From NCBI RefSeq assembly GCF_000282515.1, contig NZ_AKJD01000109.1:1-52535 (forward strand): DNA of 52,535 nt, written 5' to 3'. The translations under genes and the position numbers were made by a program. Shown one piece after another: positions 34,785 to 42,738 of the stretch. Below the pieces are notes generated by a model that ran no database searches, was not told the origin of the DNA, and was given only the letters and a program-made list of their open reading frames with translations. This DNA is from Pseudomonas sp. GM80 (lineage in GTDB: Bacteria > Pseudomonadota > Gammaproteobacteria > Pseudomonadales > Pseudomonadaceae). Within the stretch, counting starts at the first letter, position 1; the number at the start of each line of letters is the position of its first letter.

Positions 34785-35666
34785 TCAAGTGTCAGACAAG
34801 GCCTGCAGCAGGGACTTGGCATACGCCGGCAACGTGTCGAATTCGCGGGCGCACAGCAGCAGTTTTCGTCGCGCCCACGGCTCGTTCAGCGCCAGGCTTT
34901 TCAACGATTGCGAGGGCGCGCGCTCGATGGCTGCCAGGGGCACGATGGCAATGCCTGCGCCCATCGCAACCATGCGCAGCACGCCATCAAAACCGTCGGC
35001 GCGGATGCGAATCTGCATCCGTACGCCGGCGTGCAGCGCTTGCTCTTCCAGGTACACCGCCAGTGCGCTGTCGGCGCGCAGCCCGACGAAGTCGTGGCGC
35101 AAGGTGTCGCTGAAACTGACTTCGCTTGATCCGGACAAAGGATGATCGCAGGGCAGGATCAGCACCAGTGGATCGTCGCGAAATGGTCGGGTCTGCAAAT
35201 CGGTGGTGTCGACCGCGTCGGAAACGATGCCGATGTCCGCCGCGCCCTGGCGCAATGCGTGGGTAATGCGCGCGCTGGGCAGCTCCTGCAGATCGATGTC
35301 GAGATTGCGATGGTGTTGCAGGAATTCGGCGAGCACTTCCGGCAAGTATTCAGTGATCGCTGTGGTGTTGCACAGCAGGCGCACCTGGCCTTTGACACCT
35401 TGCGCGTAATCCGCCAGATCCTGCTGCATGCGTTCGGCCTGTTGCAGGAGCACGCGAGCATGTTGCGCCAGCGCGGTGCCGGCGGGTGTGGGGGTGACAC
35501 CGCGACGGCCACGCTGGAGAAAATCAACGCCCAGCGAGGCTTCCATCGCACGGATTCTGGCGCTGGCGGCGGCGAGGGAAAGATGGCTGCGAGCGGCGCC
35601 GGCGGTGATGTTGCCGGTGTCGAGGATGTGCAGGTAGAGGCGCAGGTCGGTGAGGTCGAAGTGCAT
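34785..35666 (-). CDS. LysR-family regulator
   Basis: A full-length 293-residue LysR-type regulator: HTH in MHFDLTDLRLYLHILDTGNITAGAARSHLSLAAASARIRAME, then the effector domain (TTAITEYLPEVLAEFLQHH, GAADIGIVSDAV, DPLVLILPCDHPL). It is divergent from the TauE/SafE-type transporter at 35878, its most likely target. A REPIN sits in the 211-base gap between them. Upstream ribosome-site match is weak. Confidence 0.85.
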   Translation of the reverse strand: MHFDLTDLRLYLHILDTGNITAGAARSHLSLAAASARIRAMEASLGVDFLQRGRRGVTPTPAGTALAQHARVLLQQAERMQQDLADYAQGVKGQVRLLCNTTAITEYLPEVLAEFLQHHRNLDIDLQELPSARITHALRQGAADIGIVSDAVDTTDLQTRPFRDDPLVLILPCDHPLSGSSEVSFSDTLRHDFVGLRADSALAVYLEEQALHAGVRMQIRIRADGFDGVLRMVAMGAGIAIVPLAAIERAPSQSLKSLALNEPWARRKLLLCAREFDTLPAYAKSLLQALSDT

Positions 35667-35698
35667 GTCGGCAGCCGGTTTTGTGGTGATTATGCCGG

Positions 35699-35796
35699 CC
35701 TCATCGCTGGCAAGCCAGCTCCCACAGGTTCAGCGTTGATCACAAGTTTTGTGCACGACACAAAACACTGTGGGAGCTGGCTTGCCAGCGATGAGG
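35699..35796. repeat. REPIN, GTGGGAGCTGGCTTGCCAGCGAT type
   Basis: Perfect inverted 29-base arms (35699-35727 and 35768-35796) flank a 40-base spacer. The spacer is nearly the reverse complement of that in the REPIN at 46459-46550, so these two are close copies. It lies between divergent genes, a less usual place for REPs. Confidence 0.88.
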
Positions 35797-35877
35797 TCTT
35801 CAGCCTCTCGAAATTCCAGAGGCAGCCTCAGTATATGGCAGATTTTCACCCCGTCCCGACTGGCGCACAGTAACGCC

Positions 35878-36642
35878 ATGAACACACTCGCAGACTTCTA
35901 CCAGAATCTCGGCCTGACCCTGTCCTTGCTGGTCATCGCCACCTTCATTCTCGCCGGCCTGATCAAAGGCATCATCGGCCTCGGCCTGCCCACCGTCGCC
36001 ATGGGTCTGCTCGGTCTGGCTATGGCACCCTCGCAGGCAGCCGCGCTGTTGATCATCCCGGCGACGCTGACCAACCTCTGGCAACTGGCATTCGGCGGAC
36101 ATCTGCAAGGCCTGATCAAACGCCTTTGGCCGATGTTGCTGATGATCTTCCTCGGCACCGGCATCGGCACCTTGTGGATCGGCATGGCCGGCGGACATTG
36201 GGTGGTGCGCGGACTCGGCGCGGCGTTGTTGCTGTATGCGCTGAGCGGCTTGTTGCTGCCGACGCTCAGCGTAAACCCCCGCCATGAAGGCTGGCTTGGC
36301 CCGGTCTGCGGTTTGATCACCGGCATCATCACCTCCGCCACCGGCGTGTTCGTGATTCCGGCGGTGCCCTATCTGCAGGCGCTGGGTTTGAGCCGTGACG
36401 AACTGGTGCAGGCGCTTGGCCTGTCGTTCACCGTCTCGACCCTGGCGCTGGCCGGCGGCTTGCTCTGGCGTGGCGCACTCGGCGGCGGTGAATTGAGCGC
36501 TTCGTTGCTGGCGCTGATTCCGGCGGTGCTGGGCATGTTGCTCGGCCAATGGCTGCGGCAACGCATCAGCGCTGTGTTGTTCAAGCGGGTGTTCTTCATT
36601 GGACTGGGCGCGCTCGGCGCCCATTTGTTGATCAGCGCTTAG
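35878..36642 (+). CDS. TauE/SafE family permease
   Basis: A 254-residue polytopic membrane protein with about eight predicted helices, of the TauE/SafE (DUF81) family linked to export of sulfite or sulfo-organic anions. Family marks are LAGLIKGIIGLGLPTVAMGLL near the N-terminus and the repeated half GPVCGLITGIITSATGVFVIPAVPYLQALG. The ATG at 35878 is chosen because it starts just before the first helix; the ribosome site is weak. The divergent LysR gene is the likely regulator. Its 3' end overlaps the convergent ABM gene by 11 bases. Confidence 0.85.
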   Translation: MNTLADFYQNLGLTLSLLVIATFILAGLIKGIIGLGLPTVAMGLLGLAMAPSQAAALLIIPATLTNLWQLAFGGHLQGLIKRLWPMLLMIFLGTGIGTLWIGMAGGHWVVRGLGAALLLYALSGLLLPTLSVNPRHEGWLGPVCGLITGIITSATGVFVIPAVPYLQALGLSRDELVQALGLSFTVSTLALAGGLLWRGALGGGELSASLLALIPAVLGMLLGQWLRQRISAVLFKRVFFIGLGALGAHLLISA

Positions 36643-36946
36643 CCGAGGCTGCGCTGAGCATGTCGATCGGGCGGATATCGAAATCGCGCTCCAGATAGTC
36701 CATACGCTCGGCGAAAAATGCCTTCATGTGCGGCAGGTTCGAGTGCACATCCAGGTGCGCCTGGCTCTCCCAGATCTCGTAAAAGATAAACAGCGACGGA
36801 TCTTCCTTGTCGCGCAGCATGTGGTATTCGATGCAACCAGGCTCGGCGCGGCTTGGTTCAACATAGGCGCGAAACAGCGCCTCGAAGGCCGCGGATTTTT
36901 CCGGGCGGGTCTTGGCGTGCAGGATGAAACCCTGGCGTTCACTCAT
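36632..36946 (-). CDS. Antibiotic-biosynthesis-monooxygenase (ABM) domain protein, YgiN-like
   Basis: A 104-residue ferredoxin-like ABM protein. Segments FEALFRAYVEPSRAEPGCIEYHMLRD and LFIFYEIWESQAHLDVHSNLPHMKAF match putative quinol monooxygenases such as E. coli YgiN. GAGG precedes the ATG. It is divergent from mdaB, a quinone reductase. In E. coli ygiN and mdaB are also neighbours, supporting a shared quinone redox role. Confidence 0.82.
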   Translation of the reverse strand: MSERQGFILHAKTRPEKSAAFEALFRAYVEPSRAEPGCIEYHMLRDKEDPSLFIFYEIWESQAHLDVHSNLPHMKAFFAERMDYLERDFDIRPIDMLSAASAKR

Positions 36947-37131
36947 CTCAAATACCTCCTCAAATGCAGATGGCCGCGCATGCTATGGCAATAATCGGCA
37001 TTCGATTCGTGCTTTTCAGTCAAATGTATTTTGCGTAATCACGGCTTATTCCGCGCGAGGCGGACGGTTAATCTGCCGCCATTCCAGTTTCTCTTCTCAC
37101 CCCAGCCCAGTGGCTGCGCCGAGGTTTTGTC

Positions 37132-37722
37132 ATGAAAAAAGTGCTGTTGCTCAATGGCGGTAAAAAATTCGCCCACTCCGACGGTCGCTACAACGCCACC
37201 CTGCACGAAGCTGCGCTGAGCGTGCTTGATCGTGGCGGGCTCGACGTTAAAACCACTTTCATCGACGAGGGTTACGACGTCGCGGAAGAAGTGGCCAAAT
37301 TTCTCTGGGCCGACGTGATCATTTATCAGATGCCGGGCTGGTGGATGGGCGCACCGTGGACGGTGAAAAAGTACCTCGACGAAGTCTTCACCGAAGGCCA
37401 CGGCAGCCTCTACGCCAGCGATGGCCGCACCCGTTCCGATGCGTCGCAGAAGTACGGCAGCGGCGGTCTGATTCAGGGCAAGCAATACATGCTGTCGCTG
37501 ACCTGGAACGCACCGCAGCAAGCCTTCGATGACCCGACTGATTTCTTCGAGGCCAAAGGTGTTGATGCGGTGTACTTCCCGTTCCACAAGGCCAACGAAT
37601 TTTTGGGCATGACCGCATTGCCGACGTTCTTGTGCGTGGACGTGATGAAACGCCCGAACATCGAGGGTGATGTGGCGCGTTATGAGCAGCATCTGACCGA
37701 GGTTTTTGGCCTTAAGGCTTGA
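37132..37722 (+). CDS. mdaB: NAD(P)H:quinone oxidoreductase MdaB
   Basis: A 196-residue flavodoxin-fold FAD enzyme that reduces quinones by two electrons, protecting against redox cycling. Visible are the N-terminal LLLNGGKKFAHSDGRYN, the flavin-loop region YQMPGWWMGAPWTVKKYLDEVF and KQYMLSLTWNAPQQAF, characteristic of MdaB. The ATG follows GAGG. It is divergent from the YgiN-like gene, with promoters for both in 36947-37131. Confidence 0.9.
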   Translation: MKKVLLLNGGKKFAHSDGRYNATLHEAALSVLDRGGLDVKTTFIDEGYDVAEEVAKFLWADVIIYQMPGWWMGAPWTVKKYLDEVFTEGHGSLYASDGRTRSDASQKYGSGGLIQGKQYMLSLTWNAPQQAFDDPTDFFEAKGVDAVYFPFHKANEFLGMTALPTFLCVDVMKRPNIEGDVARYEQHLTEVFGLKA

Positions 37723-37757
37723 GGCTGCCACCTGTGCCCAGGGGATTGATCTGGGGT

Positions 37758-37860
37758 TATGGGTTTTATTGTGGTGAAGAGATTTATTGTTGAGGGGATG
37801 TACCTGTGGTGGTGGGATTTATTGTTGAGGGGATTTATCTGTGGTGATGGGATTTATTGT
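37758..37860 (+). repeat. Degenerate tandem repeat expanded from a REP arm
   Basis: Two 35-base copies (37778-37812 and 37813-37847) of a unit containing TTTATTGTTGAGGGGAT, preceded by a partial copy and running straight into the left arm of the REPIN at 37857. Each unit is itself two ~17-base sub-repeats of the form GKKGANGGGATTTAT. It fills most of the gap between mdaB and the LysR gene and holds no ORF. Confidence 0.75.
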
Positions 37861-37966
37861 GGCGAGGGGATTTATCCCCGATGGGTCGCGCAGCGGCCCC
37901 GCGCTTGATCCTGAAACAGAGCGGGCCTGCTGCGCAGTCCATCGGGGATAAATCCCCTCGCCACAA
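37857..37966. repeat. REPIN (GTGGCGAGGGGATTTATCCCC type)
   Basis: Perfect 28-base inverted arms at 37857-37884 and 37939-37966, with inner GCGCAGCGGCCC and GGGCCTGCTGCGCAG. Same family as 15367-15502. It lies between mdaB and the LysR gene. Confidence 0.88.
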
Positions 37967-38054
37967 GTGGATCTCTGTGAACAGAAAATTCCCCACCCGC
38001 TCAAGCCATTCCTTCACCACAATACAGGGGTGATGACCATCCTAAGGGACACCC

Positions 38055-38966
38055 GTGAAAGCCAGATCCGATGAGTTGCAGATTTTCGTCTGCGTGATCG
38101 AGTGCGGTTCCATCTCCGCCGCTGCCGAGCAGGTCGGGCAAACGCCTTCGGCCGTCAGCCGCACGCTGTCGAAGCTGGAAGCCAAACTCGACACCACGCT
38201 GATCAACCGCACCACGCGGCGCATGGATCTGACCGAGGAGGGCAAATACTTCTTCGAACACGCCAAGCTGATTCTCGATCAGATGGATCAACTCGAAGAA
38301 CGCCTGTCCTCGCGCCAGCAAACCCCGTCCGGGCGCCTGCGCATCAACGCCGCGTCGCCATTCATGCTCCACGCGGTTGTCCCCTACATCGACGAGTTTC
38401 GCCAGCTCTACCCGGACATCCAGCTCGAACTCAACAGCAATGACCTGATCATTGACCTGCTGGAACAAAGCACCGACATCGCCATCCGCATTGGCACCCT
38501 CGCCGATTCGACGCTGCACGCGCGTTCGCTCGGTTGCAGTCCGCTGCTGATCGTCGCCAGCCCTGCGTATCTGGAAAAACACGGCGCGCCACAGCAAGTC
38601 GCCGATCTGAGCGAGCACACCTTGCTCGGCTTCACTCAGAACGAAGGCCTCAACCAATGGCCGCTGCGCTACGTGCACGGCGATCGCTGGCCGATCACCC
38701 CGGCGATCAGCGCCTCCAGCGGCGAGACCGTGCGGCATCTGGCGCTGGAAGGGCAGGGCATCGCTTGCCTGTCGCACTTCATGACCATCGACGACATCCG
38801 TGCCGGCCGTTTGAAAGTCCTGCTCGGCGAATTCAACAGCGGTTATCGCCAGCCGATCAACGCGGTGTACTACCGTAACTCGCAATTGGCGTTGCGCATT
38901 CAGTGCTTCCTCGACTTTATCCAGAGCAAACTCGCCGCCTACGCCAGCGCCGATTTCAAGGGCTGA
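38055..38966 (+). CDS. LysR-family regulator
   Basis: A 303-residue LysR-type regulator with HTH (DELQIFVCVIECGSISAAAEQVGQTPSAVSRTLSKLE) and full effector domain, of the subgroup often linked to small redox or SDR genes. The GTG start at 38055 has AAGGGAC upstream. It reads in the same direction as the NAD-dependent epimerase gene 103 bases downstream, which it may control. Confidence 0.85.
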   Translation: MKARSDELQIFVCVIECGSISAAAEQVGQTPSAVSRTLSKLEAKLDTTLINRTTRRMDLTEEGKYFFEHAKLILDQMDQLEERLSSRQQTPSGRLRINAASPFMLHAVVPYIDEFRQLYPDIQLELNSNDLIIDLLEQSTDIAIRIGTLADSTLHARSLGCSPLLIVASPAYLEKHGAPQQVADLSEHTLLGFTQNEGLNQWPLRYVHGDRWPITPAISASSGETVRHLALEGQGIACLSHFMTIDDIRAGRLKVLLGEFNSGYRQPINAVYYRNSQLALRIQCFLDFIQSKLAAYASADFKG

Positions 38967-39069
38967 TTCGTGACCTCTGCGCAAGAGTGAATTGGCCGAG
39001 GGCGGGTTTTTCCCCCGGGCTCACGGGCCGATACTCGTCCCATCACTTATTCACGCAGGGAGTTACTCC

Positions 39070-39963
39070 ATGAACGTATTCGTCACCGGCGCTGCCGGTT
39101 TTATCGGCGGCTCGATCGCTACCGGTCTGGTTCAGGCCGGGCATAACGTCACCGGTCTGGTGCGCAGCACCGAACAGGCTGCTGAGCTGAAAGCACTCGG
39201 CATTACCCCGGTCATCGGCACGCTGGATGACAAAGCACTGCTCGCCGAACAGGCCAGCGCCGCTGACGCCGTTATCAACGCCGCCAGCAGCGACCATCGC
39301 GGTGCCGTCGAAGCCTTGCTCGATGCTTTGCGCGGTACCAACAAAGTCTTTCTGCACACCAGCGGTTCGAGCATCGTCGGTGACGCGTCGGGCGGTAAAT
39401 CCAGCGACGTCATCTACTTTGAAGAGAACCTGCCGGAGCCGACCGTCGACAAGGCCGCACGCGTGGCCATCGACAACCTGATCCTCGCCGCGGCAAAGGA
39501 TGGCGTGAATTCCGCCGTCATCTGCAACACGCTGATCTACGGCCACAGCCTGGGCGTCAATCGTAACAGCGTGCAATTGCCGCGACTGCTCAAACAGGCG
39601 CGCAAAAGCGGCGTGGTGCGCCACGTCGGCACAGGCCAGAACATCTGGTCCAACGTGCACATCGAAGACGTCGTCGCCCTCTACCTGCTGGCACTGACCA
39701 AAAACGTTCCGGGCACGTTCTGCTTCGTCGAAAGCGGCGAAGCGTCGTTCATCGACATGACCACTGCCATGGCCCAAGCGCTGAACCTGGGCCAACCGCA
39801 AGACTGGCCATTGAAAGACGCCGAAGCCGAGTGGGGCTACGAAATGGCCAACTACGGCCTCGGCTCCAACAGCCGAGTGCGCGGCAAACATGCGCGCGAA
39901 CTGCTGGGCTGGGCGCCGAAACGCACGTCAGTGGTTGAATGGATTCGTAACGAAATGGTGTGA
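39070..39963 (+). CDS. NAD-dependent epimerase/dehydratase family protein (extended SDR)
   Basis: A 297-residue SDR protein with the nucleotide loop TGAAGFIGG at the N-terminus and the later NVHIEDVVALYLLAL segment. The canonical YxxxK is not clear (near PTVDKAARVAIDN), so it belongs to an atypical subgroup; catalysis is uncertain. The ATG at 39070 follows AGGGAG; the upstream in-frame start at 38992 is not supported. Two terminator hairpins follow. Confidence 0.8.
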   Translation: MNVFVTGAAGFIGGSIATGLVQAGHNVTGLVRSTEQAAELKALGITPVIGTLDDKALLAEQASAADAVINAASSDHRGAVEALLDALRGTNKVFLHTSGSSIVGDASGGKSSDVIYFEENLPEPTVDKAARVAIDNLILAAAKDGVNSAVICNTLIYGHSLGVNRNSVQLPRLLKQARKSGVVRHVGTGQNIWSNVHIEDVVALYLLALTKNVPGTFCFVESGEASFIDMTTAMAQALNLGQPQDWPLKDAEAEWGYEMANYGLGSNSRVRGKHARELLGWAPKRTSVVEWIRNEMV

Positions 39964-39973
39964 TGGGTGTTTG

Positions 39974-39987
39974 AGCCCCGCCGGGCT
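39974..39987 (+). terminator. Small hairpin after the epimerase gene
   Basis: AGCCC and GGGCT with loop CGCC, followed by TTG. It is short and probably weak, but lies just ahead of a better terminator. Confidence 0.5.
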
Positions 39988-40004
39988 TTGCTATCACCCT
40001 TCAG

Positions 40005-40035
40005 AACGGCTGCCATCGGGCAGCCGTTTTCGTTT
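40005..40035 (+). terminator. Rho-independent terminator after the epimerase gene
   Basis: AACGGCTGCC and GGCAGCCGTT form a 10-bp stem with loop ATCG, followed by TTCGTTT. It lies 69 bases before the fic ATG, so fic must have its own promoter in a very short gap. Confidence 0.85.
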
Positions 40036-40103
40036 CAGGCTTTGCGCTTGTATTGCGCCAGACCTATGGTGCTCTGAACATCGCCAATTCAGCAGGTACA
40101 GGG

Positions 40104-40721
40104 ATGATTAACCGTTACGACGCAGAAGGGGCACAGAGCACTTTTCAGCCTGGCTCGAATGAGCAAGTGCTGAGCAATAAGCTGGGAATTACCGATCCTG
40201 AAGACATGGACGATGCAGAGCTGGTTTTGTTGGAAAAGCTTTACCAATCGGTACTCATCGAGCATTTACCTGATCGACCACTGACAGTTCAGGATTTAAA
40301 AGATTGGCATCGACAATGGCTCGGGAACATCTATCCATGGGCTGGCGATGTCCGTGCGGTAAATTTGGGCAAGGATGGATTTTTCTTCGCCGCTGCGCCG
40401 CAGATCCCTCGGTTGCTCGATGGATTTGAAAGGGACTGTCTTGCCAAATACACACCGTGCAGGCCCGAACTGGACGAGAACCTGATTCGCGCCATCGCTG
40501 TAACGCACGTGGAGTTCATCCTTATTCATCCCTTTCGCGAAGGTAATGGACGCTTGTCGCGATTATTGGCGGACGTCATGGCCGTGCAGGCGGGCTACGT
40601 GCCGCTGGATTACAGCAGTTGGGAACGAAACAAAGAGGCTTATTTTGCAGCGATCAGTCAGGGGCTGAACTGCAACTACGAACCCATGGAGTATTGGGTT
40701 CGGCAGGCATTGTGGACTTGA
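40104..40721 (+). CDS. fic: Fic-domain protein (AMP-transferase type)
   Basis: A 205-residue Fic protein. The active-site motif HPFREGNGR is at residues 142-150, complete with catalytic histidine and followed by LSR. The flap region is VNLGKDGFFFAAAPQI, and YPWAGDVR is typical. Fic enzymes move AMP onto target hydroxyls; bacterial class I members act as toxins held by a separate antitoxin with an (S/T)xxxE(G/N) helix. No such motif is seen within the protein, at either end, so it looks class I. The ATG at 40104 is preferred over a TTG at 40053 that lies in the terminator region; the ribosome site is modest. A small convergent ORF follows (40730-40891). Confidence 0.88.
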   Translation: MINRYDAEGAQSTFQPGSNEQVLSNKLGITDPEDMDDAELVLLEKLYQSVLIEHLPDRPLTVQDLKDWHRQWLGNIYPWAGDVRAVNLGKDGFFFAAAPQIPRLLDGFERDCLAKYTPCRPELDENLIRAIAVTHVEFILIHPFREGNGRLSRLLADVMAVQAGYVPLDYSSWERNKEAYFAAISQGLNCNYEPMEYWVRQALWT

Positions 40722-40729
40722 AGTCGACG

Positions 40730-40891
40730 CTACTTGGCCAGGGACAAATTTAGAAACTTACTGGATCTGACTTTGAGTTTGCGCTCAATTGCCTCGACAC
40801 TTTGGCCCGTCTCTATGGCTGTCGAGCTGGCGATTGCGCGGATCAGAGTATCGGCTGTCAGTTTTTTTCGGGTGCGACGCGCGGAGGTCAT
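40730..40891 (-). CDS. Small basic protein convergent with fic, possible Fic antitoxin
   Basis: A 53-residue ORF on the opposite strand, starting ATG at 40891 and ending TAG eight bases from the fic stop. It begins MTSARRTRKKLTADTLIRAI and contains ASSTAIETG at residues 21-29. This resembles the inhibitory helix of VbhA/AntF-type antitoxins, (S/T)xxxE(G/N), except that Thr comes between the Glu and Gly. A predicted helix SVEAIERKLK follows. Known class I antitoxins are usually encoded just upstream of fic on the same strand, so the convergent layout is unusual. The upstream ribosome site is weak. This is a candidate, not a firm gene. Confidence 0.45.
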   Translation of the reverse strand: MTSARRTRKKLTADTLIRAIASSTAIETGQSVEAIERKLKVRSSKFLNLSLAK

Positions 40892-40969
40892 GGCGGGGAC
40901 TCTACGGAATTTGTAAGGCGAGTATAGCGCTTGGCTGGCTTAGAGAAACACAACGTAAGGCTGGACGCG

Positions 40970-41067
40970 AACCTGTGGGAGCTGGCTTGCCAGCGATAGC
41001 GGTTCACCAGTCAGCATCTAAGTTGAATGTGCAGCCGTCATCGCTGGCAAGCCAGCTCCCACAGGTT
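40970..41067. repeat. REPIN, GTGGGAGCTGGCTTGCCAGCGAT type
   Basis: Perfect 28-base inverted arms at 40970-40997 and 41040-41067 with a 42-base spacer unlike that of the other two members of this family. It is part of the 482-base gap 40892-41373, which otherwise holds a second REPIN and the permease promoter but no gene. Confidence 0.87.
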
Positions 41068-41100
41068 ATCCGCGTTCTGTCTGACGCAATGCGCTCAAAC

Positions 41101-41192
41101 TGTAGGAGCAAAGCTTGCTCGCGAAAGCGCCGTGTCAGTCGGCAGTGATTTTGGATGTGACACCGTCTTCGCGAGCAAGCTCAGCTCCTACA
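41101..41192. repeat. REPIN, GTAGGAGCAAAGCTTGCTCGCGAA type
   Basis: Inverted arms at about 41101-41129 and 41167-41192, with core GCTTGCTCGCGAA against TTCGCGAGCAAGC and outer GTAGGAGC/GCTCCTAC. A few mismatches occur between the arms. It lies 33 bases after another REPIN of a different family. Confidence 0.82.
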
Positions 41193-41373
41193 GGTCTTGT
41201 GTGGACATGAAAATTCGCTGGGTAGATTTTCATTAATCACGACAAGACATATCCATTTACGACATCTCTTGCCTCTCCACGAAAATTACTTTCATGCGGT
41301 TTGAAATCTCGATCTCGAAATGATTTATGAGTTTCACAACCCATTCGAACGTGACCCTTTCGAGGAGTACCGC

Positions 41374-42723
41374 ATGACGCCTGACTTCGGCTATTGGCTG
41401 CTGGTTTATGCAGCCGTTGCCATCATTGCTCTGATCGTTCTGATCGCCCGTTACCGGCTCAATCCGTTCATTGTCATCACCTTGATTTCCATCGGTCTGG
41501 CGCTGGTGGCCGGGATGCCGGCCTCCGGGGTTGTCGGGGCATATGAGGCCGGGGTGGGCAAGACGCTGGGGCATATTGCGCTGGTGGTGGCGCTGGGGAC
41601 GATGCTCGGCAAGATGATGGCCGAATCCGGCGGTGCCGAGCAGTTGGCGCGCACGTTGATCGATAAATTCGGTGAAAAGAACGCGCACTGGGCGATGGTC
41701 TGCATCGCGTTTCTGGTCGGGCTGCCGCTGTTCTTCGAGGTTGGTTTTGTCTTGCTGGTGCCGATTGCGTTCACCGTGGCGCGCCGCGTGGGTGTGTCGA
41801 TTCTGATGGTCGGTTTGCCGATGGTCGCCGGCCTGTCGGTGGTGCATGCGCTGGTCCCGCCGCACCCGGCGGCGATGCTCGCTGTGCAGGCTTATCAGGC
41901 GTCGGTCGGGCAGACCTTGCTGTATGCGATCGCCATCGGCATTCCGACGGCGATTATCGCCGGCCCGCTGTACGCCAAATTCATCGTGCCGCGCATTAAC
42001 TTGCCGGCGGATAACCCGCTGGAAAAACAATTCCTCGACCGCGAACCGCGCGACAAGCTGCCGGGGTTCGGCATCACCATGGCGACCATTCTGTTGCCGG
42101 TGGTGTTGATGCTGATCGGTGGCTGGGCCAACCTGATTTCCACGCCGGGCAGCGGTTTCAACCAGTTCCTGCTGTTCATCGGCAACTCGGTGATCGCGCT
42201 GTTGCTGGCGACGTTGCTGAGTTTCTGGACGCTGGGTATCGCTCAGGGTTTCAGCCGTGAATCGATCCTCAAATTCACCAACGAATGCCTGGCGCCTACG
42301 GCCAGTATCACTTTGCTGGTCGGCGCTGGCGGCGGTTTGAACCGCATTCTGGTCGACGCGGGCGTCACCGATCAGATCGTCGGCCTCGCTCACGAATTCC
42401 ACCTGTCGCCGCTGATCATGGGCTGGCTGTTTGCTGCGCTGATGCGCATCGCCACCGGTTCGGCGACCGTGGCTATGACCACCGCATCGGGCGTGGTCGC
42501 GCCGGTGGCCATTGGTCTGGGATATCCCCACCCTGAGCTGTTGGTGCTGGCGACCGGCGCCGGGTCGGTTATCTTTTCCCACGTCTACGACGGCGGCTTC
42601 TGGTTGATCAAGGAATACTTCAACATGACGGTCGCCCAGACTTTCAAGACCTGGACTGTATTGGAGACCCTGATTTCGGTGGTCGCTTTTGCAATGACCC
42701 TCGGTCTTTCTTACCTGCTGTAA
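41374..42723 (+). CDS. GntP-family permease
   Basis: A 449-residue membrane protein of the gluconate/D-serine permease (GntP) family, with about 12-14 hydrophobic segments. Typical regions are RYRLNPFIVITLISIGLALVAGM, GGAEQLARTLIDKFGEKNAHWAM, HALVPPHPAAMLA and the C-terminal ATGAGSVIFSHVYDGGFWLIKEYF. The ATG at 41374 has GAGGAG upstream; an in-frame codon at 41320 lacks one. It is first in a block with an RpiR regulator and an N-acyl-D-amino-acid deacylase, so its substrate is likely a D-amino acid derivative or related acid. Confidence 0.87.
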   Translation: MTPDFGYWLLVYAAVAIIALIVLIARYRLNPFIVITLISIGLALVAGMPASGVVGAYEAGVGKTLGHIALVVALGTMLGKMMAESGGAEQLARTLIDKFGEKNAHWAMVCIAFLVGLPLFFEVGFVLLVPIAFTVARRVGVSILMVGLPMVAGLSVVHALVPPHPAAMLAVQAYQASVGQTLLYAIAIGIPTAIIAGPLYAKFIVPRINLPADNPLEKQFLDREPRDKLPGFGITMATILLPVVLMLIGGWANLISTPGSGFNQFLLFIGNSVIALLLATLLSFWTLGIAQGFSRESILKFTNECLAPTASITLLVGAGGGLNRILVDAGVTDQIVGLAHEFHLSPLIMGWLFAALMRIATGSATVAMTTASGVVAPVAIGLGYPHPELLVLATGAGSVIFSHVYDGGFWLIKEYFNMTVAQTFKTWTVLETLISVVAFAMTLGLSYLL

Positions 42724-42738
42724 CCGGAGCCAGCCGTC

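Noticed and set aside
37751..37966. Possible CRISPR array
   Set aside because: The repeats are adjacent, degenerate copies of a REP arm without unique spacers.
40734..40916. 60-residue plus-strand ORF after fic
   Set aside because: No ribosome site or family resemblance; the minus-strand ORF in the same place has the antitoxin-like motif and more plausible composition.
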